Assembly (NCBI RefSeq): GCF_038502225.1 | Contig: NC_091355.1 | Location: forward strand, 13,599,001-13,663,000 | Source: Cherax quadricarinatus | Lineage: Eukaryota > Arthropoda > Malacostraca > Decapoda > Parastacidae | DNA length: 64,000 nt | Direction of reading: 5' to 3' | In this document: positions 43,734-54,849 of the stretch, piece after piece | Numbering within the stretch: position 1 is the stretch's first letter | Layout: every line of letters begins with the position of its first letter | Translations under genes and position numbers: made by a program | The notes under the pieces: model-generated | The model's input: only the letters and a program-made list of their open reading frames with translations | Databases searched by the model: none | What the model was told of the DNA's origin: nothing

Positions 43734-46700
43734 TGTGAGGTGAGGTGGTGCAGTGATGGGGGTGTGAGGTGAAGGTGGTGCAGTGATGGAGTGTGAGGTG
43801 AAGGTGGTGCAGTGATGGAGTGTGAGGTGAAGGTGGTGCAGTGATGGAGTGTGAGGTGAAGGTGGTGCAGTGATGGGGGTGTGAGGTGAAGGTGGTGCAG
43901 TGATGGAGTGTGAGGTGAAGGTGGTGCAGTGATGGAGTGTGAGGTGAGGTGGTGCAGTGATGGAGTGTGAGGTATTGTGAGGTGGAGGTGGTGCAGTGAT
44001 GAAGTGTGAGGTGTTGTGAGGCGGAGGTGGTGCAGTGATGAAGTGTGAGGTGTTGTGAGGCGGAGGTGGTGCAGTGATGGAGTGTGAGGTGTTGTGAGGT
44101 GGTGCAGTGATGGAGCGTGAGGTGGAGGTGGTGCAGTGATGGAGCGTGAGGTGTTGTGAGGTGGAGGTGGTGCAGTGATGGAGTGTGAGGTGTTGTGAGG
44201 TGGAGGTGGTGCAGTGATGGAGTGTGAGGTGTTATGAGGTGGAGGTGGTGCAATGATGGAGTGTGAGGTGTTGTGAGGTGGAGGTGGTGCAGTGATGGAG
44301 TGTGAGGTGTTGTGAGGTGGTGCAGTGATGGAGTGTGAGGTGGAGGTGGTGCAGTGATGGAGCGTGAGGTGTTGTGAGGTGGAGGTGGTGCAGTGATGGA
44401 GTGTGAGGTGTTGTGAGGTGGTGCAGTGATGGGGCGTGAGGTGGAGGTGGTGCAGTGATGGAGTGTGAGGTGTTGTGAGGTGGAGGTGGTGCAGTGATGG
44501 AGTGTGAGGTGTTATGAGGTGGAGGTGGTGCAATGATGGAGTGTGAGGTGTTGTGAGGTGGAGGTGGTGCAGTGATGGAGTGAGAGGTGTTGTGAGGTGG
44601 TGCAGTGATGGAGCGTGAGGTGGAGGTGGTGCAGTGATGGAGCGTGAGGTGGTGCAGTGATGTAGCGTGAGGTGGAGGTGGTGCAGTGATGGAGCGTGAG
44701 GTGTTGTGAGGTGGAGGTGGTGCAGTGATGGAGTGTGAGGTGGTGCAGTGATGGAGCGTGAGGTGGAGGTGGTGCAGTGATGGAGCGTGAGGTGTTGTGA
44801 GGTGTTGCAGTGATGGAGTGTGAGGTGGAGGTGGTGCAGTGAAGGAGTGTGAGATGTTGTGAGGTGGAGGTGGTGCAGTGATGAAGTGTGAGGTGTTGTG
44901 AGGTGGTGCAGTGATGGAGTGTGAGGTGGAGGTGGTGCAGTGATGAAGTGTGAGGTGTTGTGAGGTGGTGCAGTGATGGAGTGTGAGGTGGAGGTGGTGC
45001 AGTGATGGAGCGTGTGGTGTTGTGAGGTGGTGCAGTGATGGAGTGTGAGGTGGAGGTGGTGCAGTGATGGAGTGTGAGGTGGAGGTGGTGCAGTGATGGA
45101 GTGTGAGGTGGAGGTGGTGCAGTGATGAAGTGTGAGGTGAAGGTGGTGCAGTGATGGAGTGTGAGGTGTTGTGAGGTGGTGCAGTGATGGAGTGTGAGGT
45201 GGAGGTGGTGCAGTGATGAAGTGTGAGGTGAAGGTGGTGCAGTGATGAAGTGTGAGGTGTTGTGAGGTGGTGCAGTGATGGAGTGTGAGGTGGAGGTGGT
45301 GCAGTGATGAAGTGTGAGGTGAAGGTGGTGCAGTGATGGAGTGTGAGGTGTTGTGAGGTGGTGCAGTGATGGAGTGTGAGGTGAAGGTGGTGCAGTGATG
45401 GAGTGTGAGGTGTTGTGAGGTGGTGCAGTGATGAAGTGTGAGGTGTTGTGAGGTGGTGCAGTGATGGAGTGTGAGGTGGAGGTGGTGCAGTGATGGAGTG
45501 TGAGGTGAAGGTGGTGCAGTGATGGAGTGTGAGGTGAAGGTGGTGCAGTGATGGAGTGTGAGGTGAAGGTGGTGCAGTGATGGGGTGTGAGGTGAAGGTG
45601 GTGCAGTGATGGAGTGTGAAGTGAAGGTGGTGCAGTGATGGAGTGTGAGGTGAAGGTGGTGCAGTGATGGAGTGTGAGGTGTTGTGAGGTGGTGCAGTGA
45701 TGGTGTGTGAGGTGGAGGTGGTGCAGTGATGGGGTGTGAGGTGAAGGTGGTGCAGTGATGGTGTGTGAGGTGGAGGTGGTGCAGTGATGGAGTGTGAGGT
45801 GAAGGTGGTGCAGTGATGGGGTGTGAGGTGAAGGTGGTGCAGAGACGGGGTGTGAGGTGAAGGTGGTGCAGTGATGGGGTGTGAGGTGAAGGTGGTGCAG
45901 TGATGGGGTGTGAGGTGAAGGTGGTGCAGTGATGGAGTGTGAGGTGAAGGTGGTGCAGTGATGGGGTGTGAGGTGAAGGTGGTGCAGAGACGGGGTGTGA
46001 GGTGAAGGTGGTGCAGTGATGGGGTGTGAGGTGAAGGTGGTGCAGTGATGGGGTGTGAGGTGAAGGTGGTGCAGAGACGGGGTGTGAGGTGAAGGTGGTG
46101 CAGTGATGGGGTGTGAGGTGAAGGTGGTGCAGTGATGGGGTGTGAGGTGAAGGTGGTGCAGAGACGGGGTGTGGGGTGAAGGTTGTGCAGTAATGGGGTG
46201 TGAGGTGAAGGTGGTGCAGTAATGGGGTGTGAGGTGAAGGTGGCGCAGAGACGGGGTGTGAGGTGAAGGTGGTGCAGTGATGGGGTGTGAAGTGAAAGTG
46301 GTGCAGTGATGGGGTGTGAGGTGAAGGTGGTGCAGTAATGGGGTGTGAGGTGAAGGTGGCGCAGAGACGGGGTGTGAGGTGAAGGTGGTGCAGTGATGGA
46401 GTGTGAGGTGTTGTGAGGTGAAGGTGTTGCAGTGATGGGGTGTGAAGTGAAGATGGTGCAGTGATGGGTTGTGAAGTGAAGGTGGTGCAGTGATGGGGTG
46501 TGAGGTGAAGGTGGTGCAGTGATGGGGTGTGAGGTGAAGGTGGTGCAGAGACGGGGTGTGGGGTGAAGGTTGTGCAGTGATGGGGTGTGAAGTGAAGGTG
46601 GTGCAGTGATGGGGTGTGAGGTGAAGGTGGTGCAGTGATGGGGTGTGAGGTGAAGGTGGTGCAGTGATGGGGTGTGAGTTGAAGGTGGTGCAGTAATGGG

Positions 46701-48181
46701 GTGTGAGGTGAAGGTGGTGCAGTAATGGGGTGTGAGGTGAAGGTGGTGCAGAGACGGGGTGTGAGGTGAAGGTGGTGCAGTGATGGGGTGTGAAGTGAAA
46801 GTGGTGCAGTGATGGGGTGTGAGGTGAAGGTGGTGCAGTAATGGGGTGTGAGGTGAAGGTGGCGCAGAGACGGGGTGTGAGGTGAAGGTGGTGCAGAGAC
46901 GGGGTGTGAGGTGAAGGTGGTGCAGTGATGGGGTGTGAAGTGAAGGTGGTGCAGTGATGGGGTATGAGGTGAAGGTGGTGCAGTAATGGGGTGTGAGGTG
47001 AAGGTGGCGCAGAGACGGGGTGTGAGGTGAAGGTGGTGCAGAGACGGGGTGTGAGGTGAAGGTGGTGCAGTGATGGGGTGTGAAGTGAAGGTGGTGCAGT
47101 GATGGGGTGTGAGGTGAAGGTGGTGCAGTGATGGGATGTGAGATGAAGGTGGTGCAGTGATGGGGTGTGAGGTGAAGGTGGTGCAGTGATGGGGTGTGAG
47201 GTGAAGGTGGTGCAGTGATGGGGTGTGAAGTGAAGGTGGTGCAGTGATGGGGTGTGAGGTGAAGGTCGTGCAGTGATGGGGTGTGAGGTGAAGGTGGTGC
47301 AGTGATGGGGTGTGAGGTGAAGGTGGTGCAGTGATGGGATGTGAGATGAAGGTGGTGCAGTGATGGGGTGTGAGGTGAAGGTGGTGCAGTGATGGGGTGT
47401 GAGGTGAAGGTGGTGCAGTGATGGGGTGTGAGGTGAAGGTGGTGCAGTGATGGGGTGTGAGGTGAAGGTGGCGCAGTGATGGGGTGTGAGGTGAAGGTGG
47501 TGCAGTGATGGGGTGTGAGGTGAAGGTCGTGCAGTGATGGGGTGTGAGGTGAAGGTGGTGCAGTGATGGGATGTGAGATGAAGGTGGTGCAGTGATGGGG
47601 TGTGAGGTGAAGGTGGTGCAGTGATGGGATGTGAGATGAAGGTGGTGCAGTGATGGGGTGTGAGGTGAAGGTGGTGCAGTGATGGGGTGTGAGGTGAAGG
47701 TGGTGCAGTGATGGGGTGTGAGGTGAAGGTGGTGCAGTGATGGGGTGTGAGGTGAAGGTGGTGCAGTGATGGGGTGTGAGGTGAAGGTGGTGCAGTGATG
47801 GGGTGTGAAGGTGGTGCAGTGATGGGGTGTGAGGTGATGGTGGTGCAGTGATGGGGTGTGAGGGTGGTGCAGTGATGGGGTGTGAGGTGAAGGTGGTGCA
47901 GTGATTGGGTGTGAAGGTGGTGCAGTGATGGGGTGTGAAGGTGGTGAAGTGATGGGGTGGGAGGGTGGTGCAGTGATGGGGTGTGAGGAGAAGGTGGTGC
48001 AGTGATGGGGTGTGAAGGTGTTGCAGTGATGGGGTGTGATGTGAAGGTGGTGCAGTGATGGGGTGTGAAGGTGGCGCAGTGATGGGGTGTGAAGGTGGTG
48101 CAGTGATGGGGTGTGAGGTGAAGGTGGTGCAGTGATGGGGTGTGAAGGTGGTGCAGTGATGGGGATGTGTGGTGTTGAGAT
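43734..48181. repeat. 29-bp-family satellite, main block
   Basis: 4.4 kb. From 43734 to about 45450, 29-, 33- and 39-bp units are mixed (linkers with GTTGTGAGGTGGAG). From about 45500 to 47790 the block is nearly uniform 29-bp with core GTGCAGTGATGGGGTGTGAG and GTGAAGGTG. From 47790 to 48181 shorter units (about 23-24 bp) dominate. A variant with CAGAGACGGGG recurs at multiples of 29 bp. The minus strand of the monomers lacks stop trinucleotides, giving three overlapping open frames of 1262-1531 codons (THH/LHHCTT-type peptides) that are not genes. Confidence 0.98.
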
Positions 48182-49135
48182 GAACATAAGAACATAAGAA
48201 AGAAGGAACACTCAAGCAGGCCTGCTGACCCATACGGAGCAGGTCCGTGTCCCCCCCCCCCCGATAAGCCCAATGACCCACCCAGTCTGGCCACCTCCAC
48301 TCAAGGAAGGAGCACAGCACCAGACCCAGCAGCACAAGCTAGTCAGGTGCAACTCACACCCACCCACACCCACTCATGTATTTATCTAACCTATTTTTAA
48401 AACTACACAACGTTTTAGCTTCAATAACTGTACTCGGGAGCTTGTTCCACTCATCCACAACTCTATTACCAAACCATTGCTTTCCTATATCCTTCCTGAA
48501 TCTGAATTTTTCCAACTTGAAACCATTGCTACAAGTCCTGTCTTGGCTGGAAATTTTCAGCACGCTATTTACATCCCCTTTATTTATTCCTGTTTTCCAT
48601 TTATACACCTCGATCATATCGCCACCAATTCTACGCCTTTCGCGAGAGTGCAGTTTCAGGGCCCTCAAACTATCCTCATAGGGAAGATTTCTGATACATG
48701 GGATCATCTTTGTCATCCTCCTCTGTACGTTTTCCAGAGCATTTATATCCATTCTGTAATACGGTGACCAGAACTGAGCAGCATAGTCTAAATGGGCCTA
48801 ACCAAGGATATACAGTTGAAGAACAACCTGAGGACTTCTATTATTTATACTTCTAGATGTGAAGCCAAGAATTCTGTTAGCTTTATTGCGAACACTAATG
48901 CACTGTTGTCTTGGTTTTAGATTACTGCTAACCAGAACTCCTAAATCCTTTTTGCAATCAGTAGTATTAAGATCTACATTATGTGGTTTATATGTGGCAT
49001 AGTTATTTTCCTGTCCAATATTTAGAACTTTGCATTTGTCTATATTAAACTGCATCTACCACTTCTCCGACCATTGCATCAGTCTATTCAAATCTTCCTG
49101 GAGTACTCTAGTGTCTTCATTAGAATGAATTGGTC
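48182..49135 (-). mobile_element. LINE-C (CR1-like) 3' half-element, broken
   Basis: Minus strand, in order: NEDTRVLQEDLNRLMQWSEK (49126-49062), a stop where families read WQ or similar, MQFNIDKCKVLNIGQENN (motif 6), KKDLGVLVSSNLKPRQQC (motif 7), ANRILGFTSRSI, a TAG at 48798-48800, HLDYAAQFWSPYYRMDINAL, ENVQRRMTKMIPCIRNLPYE, RRRIGGDMIEVYKWKTGINK and WFGNRVVDEWNKLPSTVIEA. The two stops are in the same frame. The region around 48800 also looks shifted relative to the usual LVRPHLDYA. The 3' end carries two copies of the octamer TTATGTTC (48182-48200), typical of CR1-type tails. It is 5'-truncated and lacks the catalytic FADD segment. It joins directly to the satellite. Confidence 0.88.
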
Positions 49136-49147
49136 AGTTCATGACCG

Positions 49148-49465
49148 CAATGAAAAGAAGGGGCGCCACGAGTACACTGAGAGACGAGACAACACAATAA
49201 GCGTTAGGGATCCAAGACTGTTCAACTGCCTCCCAGTATACATTAGGGGGATTACCAATAGACCTCTGGCTGCCTTCAAGAAGGCGCTGGACAGGCACCT
49301 AAAGTCAGTACCTGACCACCCGGGCTGTGGTTCGTACGTCAGTTTGCGTGCGGCCAGCAGTAACAGCCTGGTTGATCAGGCTCTGACGCACCACAAGGCC
49401 TGGTCTCAGACCGGGCCGCTGGGGCGTTGACCCCCGAAACCCTCTCCAGGTATACTCCAGGTAGG
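49148..49465 (+). mobile_element. LINE-B 3' fragment
   Basis: The plus strand reads NEKKGRHEYTERRDNTISV, RDPRLFNCLPVYIRGITN, RPLAAFKKALDRHLKSVP, DHPGCGSYVSLRAASSNSLV and then the stop and the CTCTCCAGGTATACTCCAGG tail. It is the same C-terminal segment as at 43329-43733 but in the opposite orientation. It is 5'-truncated and abuts LINE-C. Confidence 0.9.
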
Positions 49466-49643
49466 AGTAGTGGCTTGATTACATTCTTGAAGGGATCGAA
49501 ACGTCTTCTGCCCAACGTTTCCTTCACGCAGTCTGAATCAACTGTAAATTGATCTAGACAAGGTACTGTGACCTGTGATGTTACTACACACCTCTTATTT
49601 GAAGCACAGATCAAGTGAATCACGTTGAAAGAAACAGGTTGAA
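49466..49643. other. Short unannotated spacer
   Basis: Contains AACGTCTTCTGCCCAACGTT near 49500, a possible AACGTTTC-type dispersed remnant. Confidence 0.35.
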
Positions 49644-50643
49644 TGAGAGGTAGATTGAGTGTATCACGTTATGAGAGGTATATTGAGTGTATCACGTTAT
49701 GAGAGGTAGATTGAGTGTATCACGTTATAAGAGGTATATTGAGTGTATCACGTTATGAGAGGTAGATTGAGTGTATCACGTTATGAGAGGTAGATTGAGT
49801 GTATTACGTTATGAGAGGCAGATTGAGTGTATCACGTTATGAGAGGTAGATTGAGTGTATTACGTTTTGAGATGTAGATTGAGTGTATCACGTTATGAGA
49901 GGTAGATTGAGTGTATCACGTTATGAGAGGTAGATTGAGTGCATCACGTTATGAGAGGCAGATTGAGTGTATCACGTTATGAGAGATTGAGTATATCACG
50001 TTATGAGAGGCAGATTGAGTGCATCACGTTATGAGAGGTAGATTGAGTGTATCACGTTATGAGAGGTAGATTGAGTGTATCACGTTATGAGAGGTAGATT
50101 GAGTGTATCACGTTATGAGAGGCAGATTGAGTGTATCACGTTATGAGAGGCAGATTGAGTGTATCACGTTATGAGAGATAGATTGAGTATATCACGTTAT
50201 GAGAGGCAGATTGAGTGCATCACGTTATGAGAGGTAGATTGAGTGTATCACGTTATGAGAGGTAGATTGAGTGTATCACGTTATGAGAGGTAGATTGAGT
50301 GTATCACGTTATGATAGGTAGATTGAGTGTATCACGTTATGAGAGGTAGATTGAGTGTATCACGTTATGAGAGGTAGATTTAGTGTATCACGTTATGAGA
50401 GGCAGATTGAGTGTATCACGTTGTGAGAGGTAGATTGAGTGTATCACGTTATGAGAGGTAGATTGAGTGTATCACGTTATGAGAGGTAGATTGAGTGTAT
50501 CACGTTATGAGAGGTAGATTGAGTGTATCACGTTATGAGAGGTAGATTGAGTGTATTACGTTATGAGAGGTAGATTGAGTGTATCACGTTATGAGAGGTA
50601 GATTGAGTGTATCACGTTATGAGAGGTAGACTGAGTGTATCAC
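49644..50643. repeat. 28-bp satellite, about 36 copies
   Basis: Units GAGAGGTAGATTGAGTGTAT plus CACGTTAT (28 bp). Variants: GGCAGATT, GTGCATCACG, GTATATCACG and a truncated unit near 49980. A degenerate tail with AGACAGGTT continues to about 50710. No unique spacers. Confidence 0.97.
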
Positions 50644-51289
50644 ATGCAGAGAAACAGGTTGATCACGTTGACAGAGACAGGTTAAATATATCACGTTATT
50701 TGAGACAGGTCGTACCGCGTTGTCAAACTGTGGCTTCTTTTCATGATGCAACTCCTTGTCCTGCAAAGAAAGAGATTTCACACATTAATACAAAATACAT
50801 AATAATATATACTTGTACTGAATCATTGTACGTACTTGTCTGCATCACTAGTACGTATATTCTCTGTATTTTAGATAAGTGTTTCTTTAATTTTGCTTCC
50901 TATTGGTTCTAGTGTAATAATAATGATGATCATATAAATAATAATTGTTATTATTATAGCAGCAGCAGCAGCAGCAGTAATACTAGCAGTAATATTCGTA
51001 GAGTATGGTTAATATTATTCTTCTGTAAATAATATAGCATAATCTTCTATTTTTCAAGAGCTCCACCATCTCTTGGGAAAATAATCTATACTTTAATACA
51101 CACATCCACACACAAACATATACACACATAACCAGAGATACACACATGATCATATACACATATACATGCATAAGCACATATTCACATAAACATATACTCA
51201 AACACATAAGCATATACACCCATAAACACATAAGCACTTACACATAGACACACGTAAGCACATATGTAATTACATATACATAAACATAT
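50644..51289. other. Unannotated interval
   Basis: Contains a short (AGC)n at 50960-50978 and a degenerate ACACATA-type tract at about 51095-51270. No gene. Confidence 0.45.
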
Positions 51290-51645
51290 TCCTCTGGAGA
51301 AAGGACAGGGAAACTGAACTTGATGGCATTAATGGATAGGAAAATCCGGGAAAATATGATAATGACATACAAAATACTCAGAGGACTTGATAGGGTGAAC
51401 AAGGATAGACTGTTCGAGAGGCGGAGCTTGGGAGCACAATAACACCGCTGGACGCTATAGACATTAATAAGTCATACGGATGTCAGGAAGAATTTTTTTC
51501 AGCTTTAGAGTGGTCAGAAAGTGGAATGACCTGGATGAGGCTAGCAGTGTGTATATCTTACAGGCAGCAAGGGCCAGGATCTGAGACTCGACCCTTATCC
51601 CCCCCTTCCCTGTAACCACAAATAGGTGACTGCAAATAAATACAC
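51290..51645 (+). mobile_element. LINE-D (CR1-like) 3' fragment, decayed
   Basis: The plus strand shows ENMIMTYKILRGLDRVNKD, RLFERRSLGAQ, DVRKNFFQL and then the 3' region GGGCCAGGATCTGAGACTCG, CACAAATAGGTGA, matching the better LINE-D copy at 56112-56725. Stops and shifts throughout. Confidence 0.75.
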
Positions 51646-51781
51646 ACAAATATGTGAGCAATACCCAAATATGTGAGTATACACTAATACAATGACGTAA
51701 TGAAAAGAAATGTCTGACAGTAAGTCTTGAGACAGGTCATGACGACCCTAGCTTAGCTCCTGCCTGTCTACGACCTGGTAA

Positions 51782-51782
<1 letters not shown>

Positions 51783-51826
<44 letters not shown>
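51783..51826. repeat. (CA)n microsatellite
   Basis: 44 bp of CA. Confidence 0.97.
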
Positions 51827-51829
<3 letters not shown>

Positions 51830-52587
51830 TCTCCTTCAAAACGGCCGCCTCATAAATCCTAATTAACAGGATAATAATTCACAAACAGAGTGGCCAGATA
51901 TCGACAGAGGGCCCTTGGTAATGACAGTCATTAGCAGCAGCTCGTCCTGAAGAACGAGTTACCAGCGAGTGGACACAGTCTGAAATCTTATTGTTTCAGG
52001 CAGCGCACCAGAGTTAGTTTAAAAGAACCAATTAGGTTTCTGAACGGGAGAAAACGTTAAATTTTGTTGTCTTCCGTATGGTACCTAAGAGAACGAAGAT
52101 CCTAGGTGCTGGAGTACGCAAAAGGGAAGCATAACATGTGTTGAGTTGCGTTAACTGAATGAAAGTAATTTGAAAAGCGAATATATACACTTTGGGGTGA
52201 ATTTCTCTCAGCGTATATATACCGAGAATCTAGTTTAATCTCTATTTAAGATATTAAAGTATTCTTGTAGTGTAGTGAAAAGATTACGAGCAGCCTTAAT
52301 GACCCTCGTGTAGTCGACAGGCTTTAAACTCCATTAATCAACTAACCAACCAATATGCAACAGGTTCTTTTGAATATTCACAGCAAGAAGTAAATATTTC
52401 CTTAACCTGCAGAAAGAGTTTCAAAAATGTTAGGAAAACAAGGTATTGAAGTCAGCCTTTGTGTATCTCATAAAGTTAGTGTTGATGCTCCATTCTCAGG
52501 CACTCTAATGAGGATAATGTAACAGCCTTAGGTGATGGATCATTACTTTACGACCCAGGTAACTGTAAATGTTTACACGCCGATATA
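51827..52587. other. Unannotated interval
   Basis: Nothing recognised. The block CCCTCGTGTAGTCGACAGGC near 52302 recurs at about 32911 as CCCTCGGGTAGTCGACAGGC followed in both by TTGAAACTCC/TTTAAACTCC, so a dispersed family runs through here. Confidence 0.45.
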
Positions 52588-53622
52588 CATGGCCAATAAT
52601 ACAAGCCTAAATAATTCATGGCCAATAATACAAGCCTAAATAATTCATGATCAATAATACAAGCCTAAATAATTCATGGCCAATAATACAAGCCTAAATA
52701 ATTCATGACCAATAATACAAGCCTAAATAATTCATGGCCAATAATACAAGCCTAAATAATTCATGGCCAATAATACAAGCCTAAATAATTCATGGCCAAT
52801 AATACAAGCCTAAATAATTCATGGCCAATAATACAAGCCTAAATAATTCATGGCCAATAATACAAGCCTAAATAATTCATGGCCAATAATACGAACCTAA
52901 ATAATTCATGACCTACAATACATTTCTCTATAATTCATGACCTACAATACATTTCTCTATAATTCATGACCTACAATACATTTCTCTATAAACATGACCT
53001 ACAATACATTTCTCTATAATTCATGACCTACAATACATTTCTCTATAATTCATGACCTACAATACATGCCTTCATAATTCATGACCTACAATACATGCCT
53101 TCATAATTCATGACCTACAATACATGCCTTCATAATTCATGACCTACAATACATTTCTCTATAATTCATGACCTACAATACATGCCTTCATAATTCATGA
53201 CCTACAATACATGCCTTCATAATTCATGACCTACAATATATGCCTTCATAATTCATGACCTACAGTACATTTCTCTATAATTCATGACCTACAATACATG
53301 CCTTCATAATTCATGACCTACAATACATGCCTTCATAATTCATGACCTACAATACATGCCTTCATAATTCATGACCTACAATACATGCCTTCATAATTCA
53401 TGACCTACAATACATGCCTTCATAATTCATGACCTACAATACATGCCTTCATAATTCATGACCTACAATACATGCCTTCATAATTCATGACCTACAATAC
53501 ATGCCTTCATAATTCATGACCTACAATACATGCCTTCATAATTCATGACCTACAATACATGCCTTCATAATTCATGACCTACAATACATGCCTTCATAAT
53601 TCATGACCTACAATACATGCCT
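52588..53622. repeat. 29-bp satellite with three successive subfamilies
   Basis: All units share ATAATTCATG and are 29 bp. Block 1 (52588-52908) has GGCCAATAATACAAGCCTAA. Block 2 (52909-53060) has GACCTACAATACATTTCTCT. Block 3 (53060-53622) has GACCTACAATACATGCCTTC with occasional reversions to the block-2 type. The switch from block 1 to block 2 is abrupt at one monomer (around 52890-52910). Confidence 0.97.
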
Positions 53623-53689
53623 TACATTTCCGAGGTTCTCTGGTATTTCCTATCTAACTGTTCTTACAGGAAGTGCTTCATCAGGCACT

Positions 53690-54372
53690 CATCAGGGTGC
53701 CTGGAACTCTCAGCAGGGGTGTCTGGCACTTACTAGGGGTGTCTAGCACTCATCAGAGTGCCTTGCACTCATCAGAGGTGCCTAGCACTCAGCAGGGGTG
53801 TCTGGCACTCAGAAGGGGTGCCTGGCACTCAGCAGCGGTGTCTGTCACTCAGCAGGGTGCCTGTCACTCAGCAGGAGTGTCTGGAAGTTATCAAGGGTGT
53901 CTGGCACTCAACAAGAAGTGTTTGGCACTTCTCAGGGGTATCTGGCACTCAGCAGGGGCGCCTGGCTCACAAGGGGCGCCTAGCACTCACCAGGGGTGTC
54001 TGGCACTCACCAGGAGTGTCTGGTACTTAACAGAAGTGTCTGACACTCACCAAGGGTGCCTAGCACTCAGTATGGGTGGCTGGCACTTAGCAGGGGTGCC
54101 TGGCGCTCACCAGGCGTGCTTGACACTCACCTGGGCTGTCTGGTGCTCACCAGGGGTGTCTGGCACTCACCACGGGTGTCTGGCACTCAGTAATGGTGTC
54201 TGGCACTCAGCAGGGGCGTCTGGCATTCAGCAGGGATATGTCACTCAGCAGGGGTATCTGTTTGGCACTCACCAGGGGTGTCTGACACTCAGCAGGAGCA
54301 TATGGCACTCAGAAGGGGTGTCTGGCACTCACCAGGGGTGTATGGCACTCATCAAGGTTTGTCTGACACTCT
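53690..54372. repeat. 20-bp minisatellite, about 34 copies
   Basis: Imperfect units of TGGCACTCAGCAGGGGTGTC (20 bp) with frequent CACCAGG and CATCAGG variants and 1-bp indels. A 257-codon plus-strand frame (53673-54446) runs through it with SGTHQGCLALS-type peptides. Irregular units and absence of splice or domain evidence argue against a gene. Confidence 0.93.
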
Positions 54373-54379
54373 TAAAACT

Positions 54380-54665
54380 AGGTATATTTATACACCATAG
54401 GGAGGTTAGCATGGGTCACACTGATGACATCTTTGAGGAGACTTGAGCTAGAGTTCGTCACGGTCACGCTAGCGGGAGATTAGACTCTAAAAACTTGCAT
54501 TTGTAGTCACGGTAGTGACTATGCTAACCTCCCTGTGGTGTATAAATATACTTGGTCGGATGAATCTTATTGTAGCCATCTGGCCCAGTGGCTAACGCAC
54601 TGTCCTGGAGGTTTACGATTCACTTGCCATGAGTTCTAACCCTACCCGTACCGTGTTTGTTTTCA
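54380..54665 (+). mobile_element. tRNA-derived SINE-like element (copy 2) with inverted duplicate
   Basis: The part at 54455-54660 matches copy 1: CACGCTAGCGGGAGATTAGA, GCTAACCTCCCTGTGGTGTA, TGAATCTTATTGTAGCC, A-box-like TGGCCCAGTGG (54581-54591) and a degenerate B-box-like GAGTTCTAACCCT (54631-54643). An inverted partial copy of the same unit (54380-54425) precedes it, so 54380-54560 can fold into a long hairpin. Confidence 0.6.
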
Positions 54666-54849
54666 ATCTTGTCATTACGATTTCTTGAGTCATGATGTAT
54701 CTTTAATTTTCCAACGAACTCGATAATTTCCATGTCGAACCCAATAATGGTTGTCAAAAAAAGTAATCTCTAAAGCCATCACAGAAAAAGGCTCCGGTTC
54801 TCAAGGTACACTGCTCGCCCAAATTCACTTTTTGCATTATCATATTTGA
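54666..54849. other. Unannotated spacer
   Basis: Nothing recognised. Confidence 0.4.

Noticed and set aside
43616..48335. Three overlapping minus-strand frames of 1262-1531 codons
   Set aside because: All three frames being open at once over the same DNA is the signature of a stop-free repeat. The non-repeat ends belong to LINE-B or flank.
53673..54446. 257-codon plus-strand frame
   Set aside because: It covers the irregular 20-bp minisatellite. Peptide repeats follow the DNA period, with no domain or splice evidence.
54581..54650. Functional tRNA gene
   Set aside because: A-box is good but the B-box is degenerate, and no complete cloverleaf or acceptor pairing was found; treated as a tRNA-derived repeat.
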